A stretch of 64,000 bases of DNA. Origin: Streptomyces sp. MUM 2J. Its GTDB lineage: Bacteria; Actinomycetota; Actinomycetes; Streptomycetales; Streptomycetaceae. Within the stretch, counting starts at the first letter, position 1. The number at the start of each line of letters is the position of its first letter. The notes beneath the pieces are model-generated. The model saw only the letters and a list, made by a program, of their open reading frames with translations, searched no databases and had not been told where the DNA came from. The stretch covers positions 270,304 through 334,303 of the forward strand of contig NZ_JADWYM010000002.1 of NCBI RefSeq assembly GCF_022414535.1, written 5' to 3'. The translations under genes were made by a program, and so were the position numbers. This document shows positions 9,612-18,952 of this stretch, one piece after another.

Positions 9612-10850
9612 TCATGCCGCCCGAGCGGCCTGCCGCCTCGCGCCGTCCCCGGCCGCCATGCGCGCCGTCAACGTCACCCCCACCGCCACGGCGAGCGCCG
9701 AGACCAGGCCTGCTGCCAGAACCGCCCAGTCGCCCAGGAAGGTGCAGCAGATGACGAGCAGTGCCGTCGTCGGCAGCACCGTCTGCTGGGTGATGCCGAC
9801 CTTGAAATGGCGCGAGTGCAGCGCCCAGACGCTGATCAGGTAGAGGGCCGTCGGCAGGGTCACCGCGGCCGACGCGGCCATCGTGGAGATCTGCGACGTG
9901 CCCACGGTCTGCTCGACCGCGACCTCAAGGCCGGCGCCGATCGCGGCCGCGGAGGCGAAGACCAGGTAGTGGCCGTAGCCCCACAGGAACGCCTGTTTGT
10001 TGGAGCGCAGGTGTCCGTGGATGGGAACCACGAAGTAGATCCACCAGGCGGAGAACACGATCAGCAGGCCGCCGGCTGCGATCGGCAGGAGTTCCCCGAG
10101 GGCATCGTGCTCGTCGACGGCCGACTTGACGGCGATCGTGGCCGCGGCGACCGACTCGCCGAGCACGATGATGGTGAACAGGCCGTACCGCTCGGCGATG
10201 TGATGCGGCTGCCAGGAGGTGGAGCAGCTCTTCTCCGCGTACACGGGCAGGCACAGCTCCGCGGCCGCCATCGCCAGGAACAGCCAGGGGCGGGCGGGTT
10301 CGGGAAGGAGCACCAGGCCCAGCCAGCCCACCTGACACAGCAGCACGCCGCCGACGTAGCGCAGAGCCATGGCCCTCTCCGCGGCACGGGCCGATCTCGC
10401 GACCCGCAGCCACTGGCCCGCCATCGCCAGCCGCATGATCACGTAGCCCGAACCAGACCACCAGGAAGTCGTGTTCGTCGAAGGCCTGTGTCACCCCCGC
10501 CGCCAGTACCAGGACGCCGGCGATCTGCACGAGGGTGACGACCCGGTAGAGGGTGTCGTCGTTGTCGTACGCCGAGGCGAACCAGGAGAAGTTCATCCGG
10601 GCCCACCAGATGGCGAAGAAGACCATCGCGTAGTTGAGGATGCCCTCGCCCGCCTGCCCCTCCGCGAGCGCGTGCACGAGCTGGACACGGCCTGCGCGAT
10701 CGCGACGACGAAGCACAGGTCGAAGAAGAGTTCCAGGGGCGAGGCCACTCGGTGGGATTCGTCCCGGCCGGGCGCGGTGAGCTTGCGCAGTGGACCGGAA
10801 CGTGTGTCCGGACGGGACGGCGCAGGCGGCGGGCTCGAAGCGGACGTCAT
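9612..10850 (-). pseudogene. low-temperature-requirement A (LtrA)-like membrane protein, frameshifted
   Basis: The conserved protein is read in three pieces. From ATG 10850 the frame gives VASPLELFFDLCFVVAIAQAV. It must shift at 10683-10684, where GG seems to have lost one G, to continue as QLVHALAEGQAGEGILNYAM and MNFSWFASAYDNDD. It shifts back at 10447-10449, where CCC has one C too many, to continue as VIMRLAMAGQWL through to the stop at 9612. The two indels cancel, so about 79 codons are out of frame and total length (about 412 aa) is normal for LtrA. The intact form has about ten membrane segments; function is unclear. Either sequencing errors or a very recent pseudogene. Confidence 0.8.
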
Positions 10851-10884
10851 GCCTCCTAGCACAGCAGACAACCGCCCAAAAATC

Positions 10885-10902
10885 TTGTGAAGGAATTCAC
10901 AA
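10885..10902. promoter_or_regulatory. Rex operator (ROP) upstream of pflB
   Basis: TTGTGAAGGAATTCACAA: arms TTGTGAA and TTCACAA around a 4-bp centre, an exact match to the operator of the NADH/NAD+ sensor Rex as defined in Streptomyces. It lies 34 bp before the LtrA start (minus strand) and 176 bp before the pflB start (plus strand). Control of pfl by Rex is the more likely role. Confidence 0.85.
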
Positions 10903-11078
10903 ACAGAGGAGGGGGTGGCGATCACGTGAAACGGCCAGGTCAAGCGATATGGGAGGCCCTCTCGCCGGCCACGGGCGGGACCTTCGGGCCCTGATCGGGG
11001 ACCAACGCGGCGCCCGTGGCGCTCGGCGCGGGAGTGCAATGGGGCCGTACCGGTGAAGCGATGCGGAAGGTGTCGGAC

Positions 11079-13376
11079 ATGACTGCCACTCCTGCGGAAA
11101 CCACGACCGTCACTCCTGCCGAGCAGACGGCTGACAAGACGTCGGCGCCGGGTGACGCCTGGACCGGCTTCCGCGGCGGTCTGTGGCGCGACACCAGCGA
11201 CGTGCGGGACTTCGTCCGGGCCAACTACACCCCGTACGAAGGGGACGGCTCCTTCCTCGCCGGGCCCACCGAGCGCACCACCAAGGTCTGGAACAAGCTC
11301 CTGGCGATGTTCCCCGCCGAGATCGAGCACGGCGTCCACGACGTCGATGTCAGCACGCCCTCTCGCATCGACGCCTTCGCGCCCGGCTACATCGACCGTG
11401 ACCTCGACCTCGTCGTCGGCCTCCAGACCGACGCCCCGCTCAAGCGGGCCATCATGCCCAACGGCGGCTGGCGCATGGTCGAGAACGCCCTCAGGGCGTA
11501 CGGGTACGAGCCCGACCCCGCGGTCCGGGAGATCTACACCAAGCTCCGCAAGACCCACAACGACGGTGTCTTCGACGCCTACACCCCCGAGATCCGTGCC
11601 TGCCGCTCCTCCGGCATCATCACCGGGCTGCCCGACGCCTACGGTCGTGGACGCATCATCGGCGACTACCGCCGTGTCGCCCTCTACGGCGTCGACCGGC
11701 TCATAGCGGCCAAAGAGGCGGTCAAGGTTTCCCTCGATGCCCAGTGGCCCACGGAGCAGGTCATCAAGGAACGCGAGGAAACCCGGGAGCAGATCCGGGC
11801 CCTCGAAGAACTCAGGACCATGGCCCTCTCCTACGGCTACGACATCTCCGGCCCCGCCCGCACCGGCCGCGAAGCCGTCCAGTGGCTCTACTTCGCCTAC
11901 CTCGCGGCCGTCAAGGAGCAGAACGGCGCGGCCATGTCCATCGGCCGCATCGACGCCTTCCTCGACATCTACCTCCAGCGCGACATCGACCGTGGCCTGC
12001 TCACCGAGTCCCAGGCGCAGGAACTCATCGACGACTTCGTCATCAAGCTGCGCATCGTGCGCTTCCTGCGCACCCCGGAGTACAACGAGCTGTACTCCGG
12101 GGACCCCACCTGGGTCACCTGGTCGATGGCCGGCATCGGCGAGGACGGGCGCCCCCTGGTCACCCGCACCACCTTCCGCGCGCTGCACACCCTCTACAAC
12201 CTCGGCCCGGCGCCCGAGCCCAACCTGACCGTCTTCTGGTCCCCGCGCCTGCCCGAGCCGTTCAAGGAGTACGCCGCCCGGGTCGCCGTCGACACCAGTG
12301 CCCTGCAGTTCGAGTCCGACGAGCTGATGCGTCCCAAGTACGGGGACGACACCGCCATCGCCTGCTGTGTCTCCGCCATGGCCACGGGCCGGCAGATGCA
12401 GTTCTTCGGAGCCCGTGTCAACGTCGCCAAGGCCCTGCTGTACGCCATCAACGGCGGTCGCGACGAGATCTCCGGCAAGACGGTCGTCGAGGGCTTCGAG
12501 CCGATCACCGACGAGTACCTCGACTACGACACCGTCCTGGCCGCCTACGGCGCCATGCTCGACTGGCTCGCGAAGACCTACGTCCACGCGCTGAACGTCA
12601 TCCACTACATGCACGACAAGTACGCCTACGAGCGCTTGGAGATGGCTCTGCACGATCGCGAGATCCTGCGCACCATGGCCTGTGGCATCGCCGGCCTGTC
12701 CGTCGCCGCCGACTCGCTGTCCGCCATCAGGTACGCCCGCGTGAAGGTGATCCGCGACGACACCGGCCTCGCCGTCGACTACGCCGTCGAGGGCGACTAC
12801 CCGGCGTACGGCAACAACGACGACCGGGCCGACGACCTCGCCCGCTGGATCGTCCACGAGTTCATGGAGAAGCTGCGCCGGCACCCGACGTACCGCGACG
12901 CGGTGCACACCCAGTCGGTCCTGACCATCACCTCCAACGTCGTCTACGGCAAGAAGACGGGCAACACGCCGGACGGCCGACGCGCCGGCACCCCCTTCGC
13001 GCCCGGCGCCAACCCCATGAACGGCCGCGACCAGCACGGCTACGTCGCCTCGGCGCTGTCCGTCGCCAAGATCTCCTACGACGACGCGGAGGACGGCATC
13101 TCGCTGACGAACACCATCACGCCCGAGGCACTGGGGCGTACCCCTCAGGACCGGATCGCCAACCTCTCCGGCGTACTGGACGGCTTCATGGACGCCGGTG
13201 GCTTCCACATGAACGTCAACGTGCTCGACCGGGCGACCCTCGAGGACGCGATGGAGCACCCCGAGAAGTACCCCCAGCTGACCATCCGGGTCTCCGGTTA
13301 CGCGGTCAACTTCATCCGTCTCACGCGTGAGCAGCAGCTCGACGTCATCAACCGCACCTTCCACGGAACGTTGTGA
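11079..13376 (+). CDS. pflB: pyruvate formate-lyase (formate C-acetyltransferase)
   Basis: A 765-aa glycyl-radical enzyme that converts pyruvate and CoA to acetyl-CoA and formate without oxygen. The catalytic Cys pair is Cys429-Cys430 in IACCVSAM. The radical Gly is Gly740 in RVSGYAVNF near the C-terminus. Spacing and length match E. coli PflB (C418/C419, G734, 760 aa). The frame is open from 11016, but ATG 11079 has GGAAGG 8 nt upstream. The activase gene follows after 12 bp. A Rex operator upstream suggests derepression when NADH rises at low oxygen. The enzyme is oxygen-sensitive and is unusual equipment for an aerobic actinomycete. Confidence 0.95.
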   Translation: MTATPAETTTVTPAEQTADKTSAPGDAWTGFRGGLWRDTSDVRDFVRANYTPYEGDGSFLAGPTERTTKVWNKLLAMFPAEIEHGVHDVDVSTPSRIDAFAPGYIDRDLDLVVGLQTDAPLKRAIMPNGGWRMVENALRAYGYEPDPAVREIYTKLRKTHNDGVFDAYTPEIRACRSSGIITGLPDAYGRGRIIGDYRRVALYGVDRLIAAKEAVKVSLDAQWPTEQVIKEREETREQIRALEELRTMALSYGYDISGPARTGREAVQWLYFAYLAAVKEQNGAAMSIGRIDAFLDIYLQRDIDRGLLTESQAQELIDDFVIKLRIVRFLRTPEYNELYSGDPTWVTWSMAGIGEDGRPLVTRTTFRALHTLYNLGPAPEPNLTVFWSPRLPEPFKEYAARVAVDTSALQFESDELMRPKYGDDTAIACCVSAMATGRQMQFFGARVNVAKALLYAINGGRDEISGKTVVEGFEPITDEYLDYDTVLAAYGAMLDWLAKTYVHALNVIHYMHDKYAYERLEMALHDREILRTMACGIAGLSVAADSLSAIRYARVKVIRDDTGLAVDYAVEGDYPAYGNNDDRADDLARWIVHEFMEKLRRHPTYRDAVHTQSVLTITSNVVYGKKTGNTPDGRRAGTPFAPGANPMNGRDQHGYVASALSVAKISYDDAEDGISLTNTITPEALGRTPQDRIANLSGVLDGFMDAGGFHMNVNVLDRATLEDAMEHPEKYPQLTIRVSGYAVNFIRLTREQQLDVINRTFHGTL

Positions 13377-13388
13377 GGGAGCAGGACG

Positions 13389-14219
13389 ATGACCGCGTTT
13401 CCTCCGCCGGCGCCGGACACCCCGGCGCCGGCCGGGACCCCTTCCCCCGGGTCCGCCGCCACGCCCGCTGCCGCGGCGACCCGCCGGCCCGCGGTCGGCT
13501 CGGTCCACTCCTGGGACCTGTCGACCGGGGTCGACGGCCCCGGCACGCGGTTCGTGACCTTCCTGTCCGGCTGTCCGCTGAGCTGTCTCTACTGCCACAA
13601 CCCCGACACATGGCGGATGCGCGACGGCAAGCGCACCACGGCTGAAGAGATCGTCGCCGAGGCCCGCAAGTACACGCGCTTCATAGCGGCCGCCGGGGGC
13701 GGCGCCACCATCAGCGGGGGAGAACCCCTGCTGCAGCCCGTCTTCACCGGTGAGCTGCTGCACCGTTTCAAGCACGAACTGGGCCTGCACACCGCCCTTG
13801 ACACCTCGGGGTTCCTCGGCGCACGCGCCACCGACGCGCTGCTGCGCGACACGGACCTCGTCCTGCTCGACATCAAGTCCTGGAACCGGGGCACCTACCG
13901 CAAGGTCACCGGGCGCCCGCTGCACCCGACCCTCGACTTCGCCCGCCGCCTCGCCGACCTGGGCAAGGAGGTCCACGTCCGCTTCGTCCTCGTGCCCGGA
14001 CTCACCGACGAGGCGGCGAACGTCGAGGGCGTCGCCGCCTTCGCCGCCGGCCTCGGCAACGTCACGCGTGTCGACGTCCTGCCTTTCCACAAGCTGGGCG
14101 AGTCCAAGTGGAACGCGCTCGGGCGGCCCTTCCTGCTCCACGACACGCCCAGCCCGACGCCCGAGCAGATCGCCCGGGCCCGGAGCATCTTCACCGGTCA
14201 CGGCCTGTACGCCGTGTGA
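13389..14219 (+). CDS. pflA: pyruvate formate-lyase activating enzyme (radical SAM)
   Basis: A 276-aa radical SAM enzyme that installs the glycyl radical on PflB. The [4Fe-4S]-binding motif CPLSCLYC has Cys62, Cys66 and Cys69. It is followed by HNPDTW and the SAM-binding GGEPLLQ segment. The first 35 residues are Pro/Ala/Thr-rich and look disordered, an extension not needed for activity. It starts 12 bp after pflB with a GGGAGCAGG ribosome site, so the two form one operon. Confidence 0.94.
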   Translation: MTAFPPPAPDTPAPAGTPSPGSAATPAAAATRRPAVGSVHSWDLSTGVDGPGTRFVTFLSGCPLSCLYCHNPDTWRMRDGKRTTAEEIVAEARKYTRFIAAAGGGATISGGEPLLQPVFTGELLHRFKHELGLHTALDTSGFLGARATDALLRDTDLVLLDIKSWNRGTYRKVTGRPLHPTLDFARRLADLGKEVHVRFVLVPGLTDEAANVEGVAAFAAGLGNVTRVDVLPFHKLGESKWNALGRPFLLHDTPSPTPEQIARARSIFTGHGLYAV

Positions 14220-14313
14220 CCGGGCCGTCCGAGCAGCCCGTCGGCCGGGCCGCTCGGGCGAGGGGCGCGCGCACTCCCGAGGGGCGCCGTTCCCGGAGCC
14301 GTACCCTGGAGGC

Positions 14314-14490
14314 ATGACCACCGCACCCACGCCCGAGCCCCGCGACCCGAAGGCCGCGCTGATCTTCGAGGACCCGCTCGACCAGCAGTCGTCGGACGAC
14401 ACGGACCGCGGCTGGGGCGAGCGGCCGGGCGGCGACACCGCCGGTGACCTGAAGCGCTTCCTGGACGAGAAGCCGCCCCACCACCTCTGA
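14314..14490 (+). CDS. small acidic conserved protein
   Basis: 58 aa, hydrophilic and acidic, with no cysteines or membrane segment (MTTAPTPEPRDPKAALIFED and a tail ending DEKPPHHL). Function unknown. GGAGG lies only 1 nt before ATG 14314, too close for normal initiation. TACCCT at 14301-14306, 7 nt before the start codon, could instead be a -10 box giving a leaderless transcript. It converges on mscL. The codon pattern (GC at third positions) supports a real gene. Confidence 0.6.
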   Translation: MTTAPTPEPRDPKAALIFEDPLDQQSSDDTDRGWGERPGGDTAGDLKRFLDEKPPHHL

Positions 14491-14542
14491 GCCTCCCGGG
14501 CCCAGCGGGCCGCTGCCCGCAATGCCGCACGTACGGCCGTGG

Positions 14543-15016
14543 TTACCTGCCGTCGCCGGCGCTGCGCTGGGCGACCACGACGTCCCGGATCTCCTTGAGC
14601 ACCTCGAGCTCGGTCACCTCGACGACTTCCTTCGTACCCTCGCGCGCAGCTTCCCGGTTCGCCTGCCGCGCCAGGTACTTCGACATCGGCAGCACCATCA
14701 GGAAGTACACCACCGCCGCGGTGATCACGAAGCTGAGCGTGGCGCCGAGCACCGAGCCCCACATGATCTGGATGCCGCTCGCGACCGTGCCGTCGGCCGC
14801 TTTCGTGCACGGCGCCTTCAGGCACGTGCTGTAGTTGTCGAGGTTCTGCGTGCCGATCGTGCCGACCAGCGGATTGATGATCCCCTTCACCACCGAGTTG
14901 ACGATGTTCGTGAAGGCGGCGCCGATGACCACCGCTACCGCCAGATCGACGACGTTGCCGCGCATCAGAAAGGCTTTGAAGCCCTGCAAGACGCTCGGTC
15001 CCTTCTTCTCCCTCAC
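14543..15016 (-). CDS. mscL: large-conductance mechanosensitive channel MscL
   Basis: A 157-aa membrane channel that opens under membrane tension to release solutes during hypo-osmotic shock. The N-terminus has the amphipathic helix and TM1 (GFKAFLMRGNVVDLAVAVVIGAAF, about 12-35). A periplasmic loop contains two Cys (YSTCLKAPC). TM2 follows at about 85-110, and the cytoplasmic tail is charged and coiled-coil-like. GTG 15016 is the start, with GAAAGG upstream. Monocistronic. Confidence 0.94.
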   Translation of the reverse strand: MREKKGPSVLQGFKAFLMRGNVVDLAVAVVIGAAFTNIVNSVVKGIINPLVGTIGTQNLDNYSTCLKAPCTKAADGTVASGIQIMWGSVLGATLSFVITAAVVYFLMVLPMSKYLARQANREAAREGTKEVVEVTELEVLKEIRDVVVAQRSAGDGR

Positions 15017-15154
15017 CTCGGGGCCCTTTCTCGTATGTACCTGTCGTGGAACGAAACGCTCCGCAACCTACGCCAGGGCGAGGGACCTCTGTCCAATTCG
15101 ATAGCTCCAAAGAGGGACTTGACAGCAGGATCCGCAACCTGCGGACGGCTCGGC

Positions 15155-15739
15155 TCAGCACAGCGTCACCGCCAACCGGGCCGTCGCACCCGCGGCGACC
15201 AAGCGCGCTGCCGTGGCACGCGGCACCGAGAGAACCACCAGCGCTCCGGCGCCGGCAGCGCCGTCGCCGGACTCCGGCAGCGCGGTCACCAGCGCCGCCC
15301 GCGCCATCACCCGGGCGCCACCGCCGCCGGATGCCGTCTGCGCGGCGGCGATGACGTCGACGCGGTCGCCCGGCTTCAGCAGCCGTACCGTGTCGGCGTC
15401 GGCGATGCGCACCGGCGCCGACACCCGCGCCTCGGTGGTGCGCCGCTCACGCGCGCCGGCTTCGGCGGCCGCGGGCGCATGAACCGGTGTGCCCCCCTCC
15501 GGACGGCCGCGAGCGCGGTCGGCACGTGGACCCGCCGCCACGAGCACGGCGGCCGTGAGGGCCAGCCCGACCGCCGCGGCGAGTCGCCGACGGCGCAGGA
15601 ACCGGTGCAGCCGGTGGCGCACACCGCCCACGCGCACGGGAGCGAAGTGCGGCACTTCGCACGTGGGTGGGGCATCCGTGCCGGGCGGTTGCGGAAAGGG
15701 AGAGGGCGGGGGCGGGGACGGAGAGAGGGGAAGGGACAT
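15155..15739 (-). CDS. SAF-domain (CpaB/RcpC-like) membrane-anchored protein
   Basis: A 194-aa protein. A Pro-rich cytoplasmic N-terminus (1-25) is followed by a basic segment and one membrane helix (about 53-70, LAAAVGLALTAAVLVAAG). An extracytoplasmic SAF domain comes next, with RIADADTVRLLKPGDRVDVIAA at about 110-135. This resembles CpaB/RcpC of Flp pilus assembly, but there are no other pilus genes nearby, so the role is open. It lies downstream of mtnP and upstream of mscL on the same strand with sizeable gaps. Confidence 0.75.
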   Translation of the reverse strand: MSLPLSPSPPPPSPFPQPPGTDAPPTCEVPHFAPVRVGGVRHRLHRFLRRRRLAAAVGLALTAAVLVAAGPRADRARGRPEGGTPVHAPAAAEAGARERRTTEARVSAPVRIADADTVRLLKPGDRVDVIAAAQTASGGGGARVMARAALVTALPESGDGAAGAGALVVLSVPRATAARLVAAGATARLAVTLC

Positions 15740-15908
15740 GCGGGATCACCACCTGCGACGGGAGACCGTCTGACCAGGCCACGATGAGGCCTTGCGCGTT
15801 CGCTCGCCGGAGCCCGTGGGCTACCGGCGGGTTGTGGACAAACGGCTCACTCGAACGGGGAGTTCCGTATCGTCGCAGCCCCTGCCGTCCCTTCTGTCAC
15901 GGTCCGGC

Positions 15909-16742
15909 CTACGGCAGTTCGAAACCGGGATCCATTCCACCGAGAGCGTGCGTGCACAGGCAGTCCCGCTGCTCGGTCGAGGGCAGCGCGGCCACCGCGT
16001 CGAACAGCACGCCGCGCAGCCGGTCGACGTTGGCCGCGAACACCCGCAGCACCTCGTCGTGCGAGACTCCCTCGCCGGTCTCGGCTCCCGCATCCAGGTC
16101 CGTGACCAGGGTCATGGACGCGTAGCAGAGTTCCAGCTCGCGGGCGAGCGCCGCCTCCGGGTGGCCGGTCATCCCCACCACCGACCACCCCTGTGCCTGG
16201 TGCCACAACGATTCGGCACGGGTCGAGAAACGCGGTCCCTCGACGACCACGAGCGTTCCGCCGTCCACCGGTTCCCAGTCCCGGCCGCGAGCCGCCTTCA
16301 ACGCAGCCGTCCGCCCGGTGGGGCAGTAGGGATCCGCCAGGGACACGTGCACCACGTTCGGCAGCGTGCCGTCGGGCAGCGGCAGCCCGTCGAAGTACGT
16401 TCCCGCCCGGGACTTCGTCCGGTCGACCATCTGGTCGGGGACGAGCAGTGTGCCCGGCCCGTACTCGGGGCGCAGGCCGCCGACCGCGGACGGGCCGAGG
16501 ACCTGGCGCACGCCGATCGAGCGCAGCGCCCAGAGGTTGGCCCGGTAGTTGATCCGATGCGGCGGGAGATGGTGGCCGCGGCCGTGCCGGGGCAGGAACG
16601 CGACCCGCCGTCCGGCGATCTCACCGAGGAAGAGGGAGTCGCTGGGCGGCCCGTAGGGGGTGTCCACCTGGACCTCGGTCACGTCCTCGAGGAACGAGTA
16701 GAACCCGGAACCGCCGATTACACCGATCTCTGCGTTCGCCAT
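15909..16742 (-). CDS. mtnP: S-methyl-5'-thioadenosine phosphorylase family protein
   Basis: A 277-aa purine phosphorylase of the MTAP/PNP class, which cleaves methylthioadenosine to adenine and methylthioribose-1-phosphate for methionine salvage. The phosphate/ribose sites are seen in GVIGGSGFYSF (N-terminus) and FLPRHGRGHHLPPHRINYRAN (about 50-70). VVVEGPRFSTRAES and VTDLDAG follow. The usual NMT motif before the catalytic region reads GMTGHPE, so strict MTA specificity is not certain. The frame starts at 16766, but ATG 16742 begins the conserved NAEIGVIGGSG. Confidence 0.85.
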   Translation of the reverse strand: MANAEIGVIGGSGFYSFLEDVTEVQVDTPYGPPSDSLFLGEIAGRRVAFLPRHGRGHHLPPHRINYRANLWALRSIGVRQVLGPSAVGGLRPEYGPGTLLVPDQMVDRTKSRAGTYFDGLPLPDGTLPNVVHVSLADPYCPTGRTAALKAARGRDWEPVDGGTLVVVEGPRFSTRAESLWHQAQGWSVVGMTGHPEAALARELELCYASMTLVTDLDAGAETGEGVSHDEVLRVFAANVDRLRGVLFDAVAALPSTEQRDCLCTHALGGMDPGFELP

Positions 16743-16838
16743 GAGGTGCACAGTAGTCGGCACCACGCAGGACTCGGTGCCGGCCTCCGAAGACGTGGAA
16801 GGCCGTGCCGTCCGGGGCGGAGTTCCGGGCGATGCGCC

Positions 16839-17174
16839 TCAGGCGGCGGTGGTGCCGGTGGAGGCGCCCGAGCCCGACGACGAGGAGGTCGAGGAGGCCG
16901 ACGAGGACGAGCCCGACGACGAGGACGAGTCCGACGACGACGAGCCCGAGGAAGACGTCGACGGCTTCGACGACGAGGGGGCGCTGCTGGACGACGCGCC
17001 GCGACTGTCGTTGCGGTAGAAGCCGGATCCCTTGAAGACAATGCCCACCGCGGAGAACACCTTCTTCAGGCGGCCACTGCAGCTGGGGCACTCGGTCAGG
17101 GCGTCGTCGGTGAACTTCTGCACCGCCTCGAGGCCCTCGCCGCACTCGGTGCACTGGTACTGGTAGGTGGGCAC
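16839..17174 (-). CDS. FmdB family zinc-ribbon protein with Ser-rich tail
   Basis: A 111-aa protein. An N-terminal zinc ribbon (YQCTECGEG, ECPSC) has Cys8, Cys11, Cys29 and Cys32, followed by LKKVFSAVGIVFKGSGFYRND. From about residue 58 the tail is almost all Ser, Gly, Ala and Thr and looks disordered. FmdB proteins are putative regulatory zinc proteins of unclear role. GTG 17174 has AGGAGG 6 nt upstream. A CIRCE element lies immediately upstream at 17185-17211, so the gene is probably repressed by HrcA and induced by heat. Confidence 0.88.
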   Translation of the reverse strand: MPTYQYQCTECGEGLEAVQKFTDDALTECPSCSGRLKKVFSAVGIVFKGSGFYRNDSRGASSSSAPSSSKPSTSSSGSSSSDSSSSSGSSSSASSTSSSSGSGASTGTTAA

Positions 17175-17184
17175 TGTCTTCCTC

Positions 17185-17211
17185 CTGGCACTCTCACTCG
17201 ATGAGTGCTAA
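17185..17211. promoter_or_regulatory. CIRCE element (HrcA operator) upstream of fmdB gene
   Basis: CTGGCACTC-N9-GAGTGCTAA. The right arm is perfect and the left arm differs at two positions from TTAGCACTC; the 9-bp spacer is exact. It sits 11 bp before the FmdB GTG start. CIRCE normally marks groE-type chaperone operons. Confidence 0.8.
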
Positions 17212-17241
17212 CGACGCTCCATAGTGACGTATTCCGCGGGA

Positions 17242-18531
17242 TCAGTCCACCGTGACCGGCACGCGGTGACCGACGCCACGTGCGACGGTGAGCCCGGCGG
17301 GCCGTGCCGCCAGTCGCGAGCGCAGCGCCAGCAGGGTGGTCAGGGCGAGCAGGGTGCCGCCCATCGGCACCAGGAATCCGGCCCCGCCCCAGAAGCGGTC
17401 CTCCAACTGCCCGGCGACCGTGACGGCCGCGGCCTGGCCGAGCGCCACCGCACCGGTCAGCCACGTGAACGCCTCGGTGCGCGCCCCGGCCGGGACGAGG
17501 GCCTCCACCAGCGTGTAGCCGGTGATGAGCGCGGGCGCGATGCACATGCCGACCAGTAGGCCGAGGCCGGCGAGCACGAGTGCAGAGTGCGCCGTCCACA
17601 GCGCGGAGGCGGTCAACGCCAGCGCCGCGTACCCCATGAGGAGGCGCTGCTGCGGAGTGGACCGCCAGGCGATCGCGCCGCACGCGATGCCGGAGAGCAT
17701 GTTGCCCGCCGCGAAGACGCCGTACAGGACGCCGTTCAGCCCGGGCTCGCCGATCGACTCGGTGAACGCGGCGAGGGAGACCTGCATGCCGCCGAAGACC
17801 GATCCGATGCCCAGGAACGTCACGATCAGCACGCGCACGCCGGGCACGCGCAGCGCGGAGGCGTGCGCCACGCGCGCGTGAGCGCCGGCGCGCACCGCGG
17901 GCTGGGTGTTCTTCTGCGCGGCGAACAGCAGACCGCCGACCAGGGTCAGCGCGGCTTCCGTGACCAGGCCCGCCGCGGGGTTCACGGCCGTGCAGAGCGC
18001 GGTGGCGAGCAGCGGGCCGACGACGAAGGTCAGCTCGTCCGTGACGGACTCGAAGGCCGCCGCGGTGGTCATCAGGCGCGAGCCCTTCAGCTTCACTCCC
18101 CACCGGGCGCGCACCATGGGGCCGACCTGCGGCACCGAGGCGCCGGTCGGCACGGCCGCCGTGAACAGCGCCCACAGGGGCGCGTGGGAGAGAGCGAGCG
18201 CCGTCAGCGTGAGCCCCGACAGCGCGTGCACGATCACTCCGGGAACCAGCACGATGCGCTGCCCGTAGCGGTCCGCGAGACGGCCGCTGTAGGGAGCGAA
18301 CAGCGCCATGGAGACACCGGTGACGGCCGCGGCGGCGCCGGCCGCTCCGTAGGAGCCGGTGGTGTGCTGGACCAGCAGCACGATGGAGATGGTCAGCATC
18401 GCGAACGGCTGACGGGCCGCGAAGCCGGGGAGCAGGAACGTCCATGCGCCGCGTGTGCGCAGCAGCTGCCCGTATCCCGGGCGCGCGGCGGCCGTCGTGT
18501 TCTGCGGCTCGGTGGTGACCGTGGATGCCAC
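17242..18531 (-). CDS. MFS transporter
   Basis: A 429-aa permease with about 12 hydrophobic segments. The motif-A-like loop is GRLADRYGQR after TM2. An Arg/Lys-containing central loop (about 195-240) separates the two six-helix halves. GTG 18531 was chosen because AGAAAGG lies 8 nt upstream; the frame remains open to 18657. Substrate unknown. Two inverted repeats upstream (18563-18580 and 18667-18691) may be operators. Confidence 0.8.
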   Translation of the reverse strand: MASTVTTEPQNTTAAARPGYGQLLRTRGAWTFLLPGFAARQPFAMLTISIVLLVQHTTGSYGAAGAAAAVTGVSMALFAPYSGRLADRYGQRIVLVPGVIVHALSGLTLTALALSHAPLWALFTAAVPTGASVPQVGPMVRARWGVKLKGSRLMTTAAAFESVTDELTFVVGPLLATALCTAVNPAAGLVTEAALTLVGGLLFAAQKNTQPAVRAGAHARVAHASALRVPGVRVLIVTFLGIGSVFGGMQVSLAAFTESIGEPGLNGVLYGVFAAGNMLSGIACGAIAWRSTPQQRLLMGYAALALTASALWTAHSALVLAGLGLLVGMCIAPALITGYTLVEALVPAGARTEAFTWLTGAVALGQAAAVTVAGQLEDRFWGGAGFLVPMGGTLLALTTLLALRSRLAARPAGLTVARGVGHRVPVTVD

Positions 18532-18562
18532 GGCCTGTGCCTTTCTGCCGCCTGGTAGCGCG

Positions 18563-18580
18563 GCCCCCTTGTAAGGGGGC
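18563..18580. repeat. inverted repeat upstream of MFS gene
   Basis: GCCCCCTT-GT-AAGGGGGC, a perfect 8-bp dyad 32 bp before the GTG start of the MFS gene. Operator or leader hairpin; role unknown. Confidence 0.5.
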
Positions 18581-18666
18581 GCGGGCGCCGAGAGCTGTCC
18601 TCTTGCGCGGACTGCGGTAGATGCCGGCGCCCACTGCGGGGGCGACCCGGCCGCCATACGGTCGCG

Positions 18667-18691
18667 CCAGCTCTGCGTCAGGCAGAGTTGG
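18667..18691. promoter_or_regulatory. candidate operator upstream of MFS gene
   Basis: CCAGCTCTGC-N5-GCAGAGTTGG, 10-bp arms with one mismatch, 136 bp before the MFS start. The size and symmetry are typical of a dimeric repressor site. No regulator gene is adjacent. Confidence 0.5.
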
Positions 18692-18952
18692 TTCGATCAG
18701 GGTGCGGCCTTCATCGTACAGGGGGAAGCAGATGGCGCACCTGTGAAAACGAGCACCATGGAGACGTTCGCCTGGGAATGGCGGTGGAACGGAGCGTGCC
18801 TGAACGAGCCCGCCCCGTAACCGCCCCGGGGCTCCCGCGCCGCGAGCCGCCCGCGCGCCGTAATCCGCCCGGGAACCGCGCGGTCTTCCCGGCGCCCGCC
18901 GGGCGTGCCGTCCCACCGCCCGCGCGGGAGGCGCGCGCTGTGGGCGCTCGGC

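Noticed and set aside
10593..15161. A minus-strand open frame of over 1,500 codons across the pfl operon
   Set aside because: It lies antisense to intact pflB/pflA and mscL and has biased low-complexity composition; it is an effect of high GC. Only its last stretch (10850-10683) is real, as the start of LtrA.
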